This document shows, piece by piece, positions 32,991-43,289 of a DNA stretch of 64,000 bases; position 1 is the first letter of the stretch; every line of letters starts with the position of its first letter. Source of the DNA: Hyperoodon ampullatus (Eukaryota > Chordata > Mammalia > Artiodactyla > Ziphiidae). The stretch spans positions 8,174,001 to 8,238,000 of the forward strand of contig OX457075.1 of assembly GCA_949752795.1 (NCBI GenBank). The letters run 5' to 3'. The translations under genes and the position numbers were made by a program. The notes beneath the pieces are model-generated. The model did not search any database, had not been told where the DNA came from, and saw only the letters and a list, made by a program, of their open reading frames with translations.

Positions 32991-35900
32991 AGAATTCCAT
33001 GCTTTCCAGAATACCACGTATCCGTCTATCTTGGGGACTGGACGGATGACACAAGTGTTTGGTTGTAAAACATACCCCTCGGAGGCAACTGCCCCTCAAG
33101 ATTCGATCCCTGGCTCGTTGTATAACCTCAGGCTGCCATGTTGCCAAGATATTTTTCTTGAAATACCTGTCTTTTCTATCCTGTTCCTTTGTGGAACAGG
33201 TTTTTTTAATTTGTTTGTTTGCTTGAGTATTCTAGGCTTAGGATTTATCCCAATATTACTTAATTCTATGTATTTCTTTAGTCCTAGGGTGTTGAGGGTA
33301 ACTTTGCAAAACCAACCACATTGGTTTAAACCCAAGCCATCATTTATCCATGTGGTGACCTGACTCCTTTCATTTGGCAGAAAGGGCAGAAATACCAACA
33401 TGGAAACATCTTCCGGTGCGGCAATTTGTAGGAGAGAAAAGTGTTCAGTTAAAGGGAGAACGTTCTGACCCAGAACGAAGCCAGGACCGTTTGCAACCCA
33501 GGTTCTGAACAGGCGCGCACAGTGATGAGTTCCCCTCAGGCTTTCTGATGTCGATAGAAACTGAAACTGTGCGCGGGCCCAAAAAACGTGCTTTGCGTGG
33601 AGGTTGGAGGAGCAGACCTGGGACATGTTTCTCCCTTATCCAACACTGCAGTCAGTATCCTTTATGTATCATTCAGGCCACACTCTGAGCCAAGGTGAGT
33701 CGGGTGGACCCCACGGTCAAGGTAAGAAGCGCAACCTGCCAGGTTGAAAATAAAAGGCTCATTTCGGAGATGCATTTGCTTCCTTTCTTTGGACATATTA
33801 AAAAAAACACATACCTTCTGGTAGGACTTTATCTCCTCATTTCCCTCTCCCGGTGTTCCAGCTCATTTCTCTCCAGGTCTAGCTGTTTTCTGGTGCAACG
33901 TGGCATGCTCCTAAGTCAGTCAGCCTAGCTCATTCCTGAATAGTATAAGACATACTTCTAAACTCACTCTCTCTGGTCAGGCCCTTGGTTTCCTAAAGCT
34001 TCGTGTGTCTTTTTCCGAGGTCAGTTTGATTCTGTCCCCTGGTCACTGATGCACCTGAGCAGTGGGGCTGGGGGATGGGTGGTAAAGAGGGAAGACACAG
34101 GGTCTTGGTGGGACATTAAGGACCATTAAACTGTGTCTTGCAAAGAGCCTGCCATCTGCTCAGAGGCATCCGAGGTGGGCCGAGGTTGTGTCTTGGAGGA
34201 GGGGGCACAGCTCACAGCTGATCACCCGGCTCCTGGCTGGCACAGGCTGGCTGGCTAGCTGCTGGAGACCTCAGAGGCTGTGGACTCCCCAGACTGCCCT
34301 ATGAGATCTCCGACAGCCTTTTCTCCTTGTCATCCTCCCCACATTCTGAGAGGGTAAATGACAGCTCTGGACACCTAAATAGTGGGATGAGTGTGTGAAA
34401 GGGAGCCTCTCTCTCTTTTGCGCTGGCTCTTCCCAAACCTTTATCAGCAAACCTTTTCCATGTCCAGATGCCTACACCCAGCGACACTTTATCACCGATT
34501 CCTCCTCGGCTTCTACTTTTACTAGAACATGATTTCATTCATTTGTGTCCTTCAGGGACAGAGATAAAGGAGATTATTGAGTTTTCACATTGGCCCATCT
34601 CTCCCAAACCCGGAACCTGGTTGTTTCTGTTTCCATTGTCCCCACTCTCTTTCTCAAGCTCTGATTTTGAGCCACCTCCATGCACGCTGCCCCACTTTAA
34701 AAAAAAATCTGAGAACCCATGCCAGGGCTTACCTCTGGCAAAAGATTTGTCCTCAGAGCAGGCAGAAAATCTGTTCCCTTGGCAGAAGGTGGAAGCCATA
34801 CCTTATGATATTCCCCTGATCACCCAGCCAGGCCACAGGGCAGCCAGCATGTCCGCAGGGGGTGGGCATCACATATGTAAACAGAAATTGCTCCCCTGTA
34901 GGAAGCGGTTTCCACTGACATTGCTTGTCACCTCTGAGAAGGGCAAGCAGAATGATGCATTTGGTTCTGGAGGGAGGGTGGGAGGAGGATTAGGTGGGGC
35001 TGCTTCCTCGTCTTTTAGAGGAAGGGAAGCCAAGGCACAGGAGGGCCAGAGGACCATGATCAGACTTCTGGAAGGTGTGAGGGCAGCTGCTGGAACACGG
35101 GGCCTCAGAGCCTTCCCCATACACTGAGCCACTTTCACAGGGGGACATACCTGTGATTCACCAGGAAATCCTAACTCCCAGCTACAAGTTGGGGAACTCT
35201 GGCATCTCCTAATTAGGTAAACACATTTCTGTCATGTTCAAACAAACAACAGATTAGTGCCAGGCTCAGAGAGGCAGCAGGAACTGGCAGAGAAAACTCC
35301 TCCGTGGGGAGCTGGCATCCTGACCAGTCCAGCAGGTTGGCTTCTCCTCCAGAAGCCCTCCAGGGGTATTTCCAGACTGTTCCTTCCCCACCTGAGGAGG
35401 ATGCCCGAATGATGGGAAGAAATGCTCACTTCTGATTCTTCTTTGGGCAATGGGATATTTTTACATCTGTGACTTTAGAGCTGATGGGGGGTAGGCCTGT
35501 GTCCTGTGCCTCAACGGCTGGGCCATATGGACAGGCATGGACTCCCACCCGAGCACTGGCTTTTCTTGGGAGGAGAAGCTTGGGACAAAGCCATGCTCTT
35601 TCCTGGTTTACCCTTTCATGCCAGCACAGAGCCTTTCAGACCGGGCACTAGAGGCCAGTTGCTCAGAGAAGACTGAGCAGTTACTCTGCCAGATGGCTTG
35701 TAGCTTGCACAGTTCTGGCTGCAAGACTGTTTGCCTCCTCTTCATTAATCCATCATAGGAATCTGTTCGGTCCTGCACGCCCCACCCTCCAGGCTCTGTA
35801 CCGGACATCTGCCGCCTTCTCATTGGTACCTCTGGTACACTGAGGAAGATGTGAGGAGAGCAGCAAGGCTAGAGGGTGGTGTTCCTTGATTGGTCTCCTG

Positions 35901-36319
35901 CTACCAGAGAAGCACATGTTACGGTGGAAATTTGATGGGCCAAGACTGAGGCAAATGTGAGTCTTCATCCTAACTTCAGTGCTTACACACTCCATAATTA
36001 TGTAAGCTACTTAAAGTGAACTTCAGATTATTTATAATAAAGTGGGGGTTGCAGTGTTTACCTAGCAGGATGGTTGTGACTTTAAAATAGGAAATTGTAA
36101 GCAAAAGGCATAAAATTGTGTCTTGCGCATTTCAGGCATGCCGTGCATTGTACGTGCCCTCTCCCTCCCCCATCCCTATCCCCACTCACACCAACATTCT
36201 CTCTTAGGAAGGATGGACGCTTTTGCCCAGGCAGCTTCATTTGCTAGCTTTCTGGGGATGTTGGGGGACATGAAGCGTGGTTAGAAGAGGCAGTAAGACA
36301 GACAGTGACAATAAAAAGA
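32991..36319. other. Repeat-poor unique stretch
   Basis: About 3.3 kb with no clear interspersed repeat; a faint MIR trace is possible near 35975-36110. Two sizeable unassigned open frames: minus 33096-33626 (176 codons) and plus 34468-35127 (219 codons). Neither has recognisable domains. TCAAGGTAAGAAG near 33717 is donor-like, but no exon model could be built. Confidence 0.45.
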
Positions 36320-37515
36320 CAAACCACAATGGCAAATAAGCATATGAAAAGATGCTCAACGTCATATATCTCTAGGGAACTGTAAATTGAAATGACAATG
36401 TGATCTCACTATACACGTTTTAGACTGGCTAAAATCTGAAACACTGACAACATCAAATGCTGACGAAAAAGTGGGGCAACAGGAACTCTCATTCACTGCT
36501 GGTGGAAATGCAAAATGTACAGCTACGTTGGAAGAGAGTTTGGAAGATTCTTACAAAATTAAACATACTCTTACCATATGATCCAGCAATCACACTCCTT
36601 GGTGTTTATCCAAAGAGATAAAATTTTACATTCAGATAAAAACCTGCACATGGATGTTTATAGCAACTTTATTCATTATTGAGAAGACTTGGAACAACCA
36701 AGATGACCTCCCATAAGATTGTGAATGCATCAGTAAACTGCAGTCAATCCATGCAATGGGATACTATTCAATGAGAAGAAGAAATAAGCTATTGAGCTAT
36801 GAAAAGACACGGAGGAACCATAAATGCATATGGCTAAGTGAAAACAGCCAGTCTGAAAAGGCTACACACTGCATGATTCCAGTTCTAAGACATTCTGGAA
36901 AAGGCAAAACTCTAGAGACAATAAAAAGATCAGTGGTTATCAGGGTTTTGGGGGAAAGGAGGGAGGGGTGAATAGGTGAAGCACACAGGAATTTTAGGGC
37001 AGGGAAACTATTGTGTATGATACTGTCATGGTAGATATATTTGTCAAATCCCATAGAGTGTATAACACAGAGTGAAACTTAACATGAACTACCCACTTTA
37101 CTTAATAATAATGTATCACTATTTGCTCATCAGTGGTAACAAATGTCTCAAAGTAATGTAAGGTATTAAAAATAGGGGAGGGCTTCCCTGGTGGCGCAGT
37201 GGTTGAGAGTCCGCCCGCCGATGCAGGGGACACGGGTTTGTGCCCCGGTCCGGGAGGATCCCACGTGCCGCGGAGCGGCTGGGCCCGTGAGCCATGGCCG
37301 CTGAGCCTGCGCGTCCGGAGCCTGTGCTCCACAACGGGAGAGGCCACAGAAGTGAGAGGCCCGCGTACTGCAAAAAAAAAAAAAAAAAAAAAAAAAATAG
37401 GAGATACTGTGTTAAGGGAGGGGAAGAGGATATATGGGGATTCTCTGTACTTTCTGCTAAAATTTTCTGTAAATCTAAAAGTGCTTAACAAAAGAAGCCT
37501 ATTAATTAAAAAAGG
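36320..37515 (+). mobile_element. Old L1 3' end, split by a SINE
   Basis: ORF2 C-terminal nucleotide signature (TTCACTGCTGGTGGAAATGC, ATATGATCCAGCAATCACAC, ATGGGATACTATTCAATGAG) and 3' UTR, with many frame-breaking changes. It resumes at about 37404 after the SINE, ending TCTAAAAGTGCTTAACAAAAG. Diverged, so much older than the 29133 copy. Confidence 0.92.
37181..37392 (+). mobile_element. CHR-type SINE, short subtype, inserted in old L1
   Basis: Complete body with A box TGGCGCAGTGG, GGTTTGTGCCC at the B position and a long poly-A. The flanks AAAAATAGGGGAG (left) and AAAAATAGGAG (right) give an imperfect TSD. The surrounding L1 continues on both sides. Confidence 0.95.
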
Positions 37516-39228
37516 AAAAAGATCAACATATAAATAAGACTCGTCCAGACTCTCAGGCCCTGAAGTGGTGAAGGGCTCTAGCTGGCCCCAGGGCAGGGCT
37601 CCTCAGACTTCTGTGCCTGAGAACTGAGGGGACTGGAAACAGTGTGAGGTCAGAAAAAGAATTTTGCAAGTAGATTTAGGCTTTGGGCGAGTTTGGGAAA
37701 TGGCGAGGTGGCTCAGGTTTTGAGGATTAGATGAAGATATTTTCTCAGCATCCGGCTCCTTCTGCTTCTTCTCTTTCCAGAGCCACACAAGTCCTAACTC
37801 TGCCCTGGTGTTCGTGTTCCTAAGCACAGATAAGCAAAACAATAAAAAGAATAAGCGCCAGAACAAGTATTTACCACATGGTCTCTGCTGGAGCCCAGAT
37901 ATGAAGTAACACGTGGATAAAAGGCATTCACAACCTCCGTGGTCAACCTCATCTCCCCCGCAAATTATTATTAATTAAAACTATTTCTTTTTTAAAATGT
38001 CTCAAAATAGTGCTATTTGCCATCTATATCATAAAATCACAGAACCTGAAGAGTGGACGAGATGTGAAATGTCACCTTGGCTAACCTTTCCTCAGACATT
38101 TGAGTGTCCTGCTTATACTACGCTTTCCAGATGGTCGCCTTCGCCTGAATTCTGGTGAACAAGGGGTTCTTTCTTTTCCAGGGAAGCCTAGCCTATTTTT
38201 GGACAGCTCTCAAATATAAACCTTACTTCTCTGTAAAATATTACCATTTTTAAGATAAAGCTTTGGGTAGTTGGAAACCACCTCTTTTCCCAGAGTTAAT
38301 GTGGCTCAACACTGAAACTTATACCTTCAGAGTTCTTCGCTATAATTGATTTTTTCCTCCTTTTGTGTCCACTTGAGGTCCACCTCTCTCACCCATTTTC
38401 CAGAGAGGAAAACTGAGTCAGTGTTACCTTAGTAATTATCAGCAGCTGGCAGCACTGAATGGAAGTAATCAGAGGGGCAGAAGAGGACTCTGTGACACTG
38501 AGCCTCATGGGACACTAGGATCTCCGGGTGCCCAGGTTGAAGTTGGTTCTCTAACACTGACCTTCAACTGAAAAAGCACCTTAACAGAAACCTCAGGAAA
38601 CAGAAGCCAAAACAAACACCACTGGACTAGGTGCATTATTTAATAGGCGGCCACAGAGAATTCTTTCTGACTGGGCTTCTTTTAGAGCGTCGTCCTTTCT
38701 AGGGGTTTGATTCAGGAGTATGTTGACAGAAGTCTAAAGCAGCCATCACTCAACCCGGAGCCAAATCAAATAAAAATAGAGAGGAATAAATAAATAAAAG
38801 TGAGCTTTAGCCAAAAATGGGGAGAAAAAGAAAGGGAGCTCACATTATCAACCAATAAACCAATAATCCATTAGTGACCAAGGTTGCTGAATAATATAGT
38901 ACTTTCTCAGTGCCATAATTTATACTGCAGACTAGAGAATAGACACGGTTATTAGAGTGTGGGCTACTGGATGACACATGATGCATGACCGAGCGGCATT
39001 GATCTTCACACAACAGGAAGGTGTCTAGACCGGGAGATGTATGGCTATGCGATTCAGAGCAGGGCATATTTCATGGGAGGCTTAATGGACTAGTGGAGCC
39101 AGTGATGGATAGGTTTGCCCAGTTTCAGTAGCAGTGCAGTTATAGCAGTGCTAATGTCTGACCTCTTCTGGGCCTCCTGTCCTTCATTCAGTCAGGGTGA
39201 CCTCATTTAAAGGGACAGAAAATGAGAT
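37516..39228. other. Mostly unique sequence
   Basis: ATCACAGAACCTGAAGAGTGG near 38035 may be an old repeat trace. No gene. Short minus-strand open frames only. Confidence 0.45.
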
Positions 39229-39290
39229 AGGGAGGCGGGAGAGGGAGGGGGAGGGGAGGGCTGAAGGAGGGGGGAGGGATGGGGTGAAGA
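39229..39290 (+). other. G-rich, potential G-quadruplex tract
   Basis: More than four GGG/GGGG runs separated by one to six bases (GGAGGCGGGAGAGGGAGG and following). Meets the usual G-quadruplex pattern on the plus strand. Confidence 0.7.
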
Positions 39291-39639
39291 GGACTAGCCA
39301 GCACTAGGTGGCCAGGGTGGCCCTGTGGGAGGGATTTAAATAGAGGAGACGAAAGGGAAGAGGCAAGGCAAGCATTACGTGGAAGCCAACCCAAGCATCC
39401 AGGTCCCACATAATGAGTTGGTACAATAAATGAATGAAAAAGCTCTTCAGTGCCTCTCTGCTTCTCTTCCCTCCGCAGTTCAGGAGTCCGATGTGGTTGC
39501 CCTGGAAAGCCCGAGGCTCCCTCCACTGCAAGAATAGGTCTCCATCCCCAGAGGAGAGAATCAAGGAATGAAGTGAAAGTCTGAAAGTGAGAGACAGGGC
39601 GGGTGGGGTGAGGATATTCTGAGAAGAGCAAGTCTGAGT
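39291..39639. other. Unique sequence
   Basis: Minus-strand open frames at 39203-39651 (up to 142 codons) reflect the purine-rich bias. No recognisable domain. Confidence 0.45.
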
Positions 39640-39800
39640 AATCGACATCAATTATGCAACAGCGAGAGAGCCTTCGTGCGCTCCCCCGGCCCTGTTAGAT
39701 GATGCTTAATGCATCCTAATGACACTCTTGATCATTCCTCGGGAAAACTAATGATTCATGCAACGGCCAATCCAAGCCTAAGGAGCTTTGTTGCCGGTGG
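39640..39800. promoter_or_regulatory. Candidate conserved non-coding element
   Basis: A dense set of homeodomain-like words: GACATCAATTATGC, GATGCTTAATGCATCC, CTAATGACAC, TTGATCATTCC, AAACTAATGATTCATGC and GGCCAATCC (CCAAT-like). Unique and repeat-free. Confidence 0.45.
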
Positions 39801-40218
39801 GTTCCCCACCCCCCCCTCTCTTTCTCTTTTTTTGTAAATTCCTTTCTCTGTATAAGTATTGCAGAGATGGGCAGGATTGCCATCTAGCACCTTAGCTGCT
39901 ATTTAACCAAGAAAGAAACATTTATCATTCTTTGGTCTTTTTTCCAGTGTTCTCCATCATTTCCAAGTTACACCTTATTGGGAGATGACTGGTTAGATGT
40001 GGTAGCGAGGGCCCAGACAGCCCCATAACACTGTCCACTGTGGGAGGAAGGGAAACGGTTGAGCCACTCACATTTCTTTTATACTTTCCCACTGCCACAC
40101 CCTCCCCAGCCACAACGAACACACAACTCTCTCCTAAAAAGACGTGTTCTTACTCTCAATCCACAGCAAGACATTAGCCAAGGTAATCTGACTTCTTCTT
40201 CTTTTTCTTTTTTTTTTT
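39801..40218. other. Unique sequence
   Basis: No recognised feature apart from pyrimidine runs near 39815 and 40195-40220. Confidence 0.5.
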
Positions 40219-40382
40219 TAACAACAGACATTTATTTCTCACCTTTCTGGAGGCTGGGAAGTCCAAGATCAAGGTGCCAGGAGATTTGGTTCCTGGTGAG
40301 GGCTCTCTTCCTGAGTTGTAGAAAGACACCTTCTCTCTGTGTCCTCATATGGCTGGGAGAGAGGGAGCTGTGGTCTCTTCCT
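40219..40382 (-). mobile_element. MLT1-like LTR fragment
   Basis: AACAACAGACATTTATTTCT, TTCTGGAGGCTGGGAAGTCC, AAGATCAAGGTGCCAGGAG and CTCTGTGTCCTCATATGG are the reverse complement of an MLT1-type LTR 3' half. Cut off on the right by an L1. Confidence 0.85.
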
Positions 40383-40398
40383 TTCCTTTCCTTTTTTC

Positions 40399-40588
40399 CT
40401 TTTTTTTTTTTTTTTTTTTTGAAGTATAGTTGATTTACAATATCGTGTAAATTTCACTGTGTATAGCACAGCGATTCAGTTACATATATATATTCAGTTA
40501 TATATATGTTCTTTTTCAGTTCTATATAAATATATATATACATGTATTCTTTTTCAGATTCCTTTCTCTTATAGTTTCTGACTTACTA
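40399..40588 (-). mobile_element. L1 3' UTR fragment, outer copy
   Basis: T-run, then GAAGTATAGTTGATTTAC, a TA-rich patch and TTCTTTTTCAG, then a jump to TTTCTGACTTACTA. It appears internally deleted and is followed directly by a second L1 3' end. Confidence 0.85.
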
Positions 40589-40812
40589 TTCTTTCTTTAG
40601 CATTTTTTATTTCTTATTTTATATTGGAGTATAGTTGATTTATAATGTGTTAATTTCAGGTGTACAGCAAAGTGATTCAGCTATATATATACATATATCC
40701 ACTCTTTTTCAGATTCTTTTCCAATATAGGTTATTGCAGAATATTGAATAGAGTGGCCTACGCTACATAGTACGTTCTTGTTGGTTATCTATTTATATAT
40801 ATTAGTGGGTAT
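40589..40812 (-). mobile_element. L1 3' UTR fragment, second copy
   Basis: TATTGGAGTATAGTTGATTT through CAGGTGTACAGCAAAGTG and onward. The word TGACTTACTA flanks it at 40579-40588 and 40813-40822, a plausible TSD, so it may have inserted into the 40399 copy. Confidence 0.88.
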
Positions 40813-40822
40813 TGACTTACTA

Positions 40823-41277
40823 CTCTATTGAGTACTAGAATATGAAAGGGATCCCATGGGTAGGATGGATATTTGGTGAGTTCCAATACCACGGAGAGTG
40901 AACATGAGAGAGTAGTTCTAGGGCTTGGGGCATTTCCAGTGTCAGGGACTTTGAAAGTTTCTTTATAACTTTGGCCTTTGTTTATTCCTCCAAAAATTGT
41001 ATAGAAAATTATATCAATCCCTAAGGCTGTTCTTAGTAATCATTAATTAACAAGGCATACGTTAGCTGGCAGAGGTGAGTGCCAGGGCATGGGAAGAGGA
41101 GGTACTCATCCAGGAACAAAAAATATTTATAGAGAGCCTGCAGTGGGCTGCGCTCTTTGCCCTGGAGATAGATCAGAAAACAAAAGAAGTGGATCTCACA
41201 GTGCATTAAGAAGACAAACATTAAGCAGATTATCACATAAGACATAAATAAGTCACAGAAAATAACTCATGCTGTTA
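40823..41277. other. Unique sequence
   Basis: No recognised feature. Confidence 0.5.
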
Positions 41278-41289
41278 AGAAAAGAGCAA

Positions 41290-41612
41290 GGGCTTCCCTG
41301 GTGGCGCCGTGGTTGAGAATCAGCCTGCTAATGCAGGAGACATGGGTTCGAGCCCTGGTCTGGGAGGATCCCACATGCCGCGGAGCAACTAGGCCCGTGA
41401 GCCACAGCTACTGAGCCTGCGCGTGTGGAGCCTGTGCTACACAACAAGAGAGGCCGCGATAGTGAGAGGACCACGCACCGCGGTGAAGAGTGGCCCCCGC
41501 TTGCCACAACTAGAGAAAGCCCTCGCACAGAAACGAAGACCCAACACAGCAAAAATAAATAATTAATTGATAAACTCCTACCCCCAACATCTTCTTAAAA
41601 AAAAAAAAAAAC
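41290..41612 (+). mobile_element. CHR-type SINE, hybrid between long and short subtypes
   Basis: The 5' half has A box TGGCGCCGTGG and B box GGTTCGAGCCC. It lacks the duplicated middle block of the long subtype, like the short form, and contains GCCTGCGCGTGTGGAGCC. Yet it keeps the long-form tail (CAACTAGAGAAAGCCCTCG, GAAACGAAGACCCAACAC). The 12-bp TSD is AGAAAAGAGCAA at 41278-41289 and 41613-41624. Confidence 0.95.
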
Positions 41613-41639
41613 AGAAAAGAGCAAAAAGGGAATCAGCAT

Positions 41640-41850
41640 TTTGAGCACCTACTTGATAGCAGGCACTGTGCCCAGGGAGTGATAGATATTATTTTACTTA
41701 AATGAGAATATCCTGAGGTGAGGGTGACTGTGCCCTTTTTGCAAATGAGAAAACTGAGGCTCAAGGAAAAGAAACATGTTTCCTAGGGTCACATGGAAAA
41801 ACCAGAATGTCATCCAGTTCTATTTGACCCCAAAACTGCTCACAACATTA
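41640..41850 (-). mobile_element. MIR
   Basis: ATTTTGAGCACCTACTTGAT, GCAAATGAGAAAACTGAGGC and GGTCACATGGAAAAACCAGA follow the MIR reverse complement; close to full length. Confidence 0.85.
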
Positions 41851-41964
41851 GAAATCTACTTTGCTTCCTACATAGAATAAAGTTCCTGGTGCCTGGTGGA
41901 TTAAGTATGAAAAATGTAATCTCTTAGATGAAAATATATTTTTAGTCCACAGGCACGCATTGAA

Positions 41965-42256
41965 AGCAAACCATGAGTACATGCGCTTACATCAAAAGCA
42001 AACCATGAGGGCCTCCCTGGTGGCGCAGTGGTTGAGAGTCCGCCTGCCGATGCAGGGGATACGGGTTCGTGCCCCGGTCTGGGAGGATCCCATATGCCGC
42101 GGAGCGGCTGGGCCCGTGAGCCATGGCTGCTGAGCCTGCGCGTCCGGAGCCTGTGCTCCGCAACGGGAGAGGCCACAACAGTGAGAGGCCCGCATACCAC
42201 AAAAAAAAAAAAAAAAAAAGCAAACCATGAGTACATTCGCTTACATCAAAAGACAG
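41965..42256. repeat. 32-bp tandem duplication interrupted by a SINE
   Basis: Copy 1 is 41965-41996. Copy 2 begins AGCAAACCATGAG at 41997-42009 and continues after the SINE with TACATTCGCTTACATCAAA. Copies differ at one base (ATGCGC against ATTCGC). Confidence 0.93.
42010..42215 (+). mobile_element. CHR-type SINE, short subtype
   Basis: Complete body, A box TGGCGCAGTGG, B region GGTTCGTGCCC and poly-A. The exact 16-bp TSD AAAAGCAAACCATGAG lies at 41994-42009 and 42216-42231. It lies inside copy 2 of the 32-bp duplication. Confidence 0.97.
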
Positions 42257-42819
42257 TGATCCCCGAGAGATGGGAAATGAATGAAGTGAGGCCTATCATG
42301 TCGCAGGTTGCTGCCTGGGAGCAAGGAGGGGGGACCCAGGCAGAAACGGTGGTCTCCCTGATCGAAAACACAGAGCTCGGGGTCCTGAGATGCCAAGGCT
42401 GCACAGAGAGCTCAGAACTGCAGAGACCTTTGGAGAGACCGCCTTACATCAACTCAGTGTCATGAAAGAACCCGAAAAAGACCAGAGCCAGAAAAAGAAC
42501 TACCTGAAAATATTAAGAGGGAACCAGGGAACTCCCTGATTTAATATATTTTTTAAATGGTTATTTTTTTAAGAACATTAAAATAATCGAAAAACATCAC
42601 TTATAATTGTTACTTATACAAAGTGTTCAACCTGAAAGCTCAGTTCTGCAAAGCGCCTGGTCATCCGCACAGACCGACAAACAGTGAGACCAGAAGTACT
42701 CTAGCAGCCCTCACCCTGGCCACATTCTGTGGAATATTGATTTTGTGAGGGGCACTGACCTAAGCACGGAACAGGTCACCCGATCTCTGGGCACAGGAGC
42801 TCACCCCTAATTAGAACAG
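42257..42819. other. Unique sequence
   Basis: No recognised feature. The 145-codon plus-strand open frame 42028-42465 begins inside the SINE. Confidence 0.45.
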
Positions 42820-43270
42820 AAGGCAATGATGGCAGAAGGAGGTAATTACTAAATACAGCAGCCAGGGGTGGGTTGGAATTCAAAGGGAGTTATAGGAGCC
42901 TGAGCTCACGGCCCTAGGGTGGGAAATGATATCTAAGCTGGGTCCTAAAGGATAAGCAGAATCTAAGTGAAAGCAGAGGGTGCGGAATAAGTTCTGGGCT
43001 TTTTGCATAGCGGGTGCAAAACCCCTGCAACAAGGAAGAGAGAAAAGTGGAACAGCAACCGTCTCTCAATGCCTGATGGATCGAGTTACGTGTGAGGAGT
43101 GGCGAGAAAGGAGGAGAAGGGGCGAGCAGGATCCATACCTTGAAGGGCTCTACTGGCCATTTTTAGGGGTCTGTGTTCTAACCCAAGGACAAAAAAGGAA
43201 GGGAGAGCGAGTGGGGAGTTGAAATGGAGTATTTTAAAAGTTTTAGACAAAAAGTGTTCCTATGAGATTT
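42820..43270 (+). repeat. Ancient interspersed repeat, family not named
   Basis: AGCTGGGTCCTAAAGGATAAG, GTGCAAAACCCCTGCAACAAG, CTTGAAGGGCTCTACTGGCC and TTTAGAAAGACTTCTCTGG follow the order of a recurrent old mammalian repeat. Diverged. Confidence 0.5.
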
Positions 43271-43289
43271 GCATTTTAGAAAGACTTCT

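Noticed and set aside
17149..33730. Protein-coding exons between donor-like words at 17151 and 33717
   Set aside because: No open frame links acceptor and donor at either site, and no domain is recognised.
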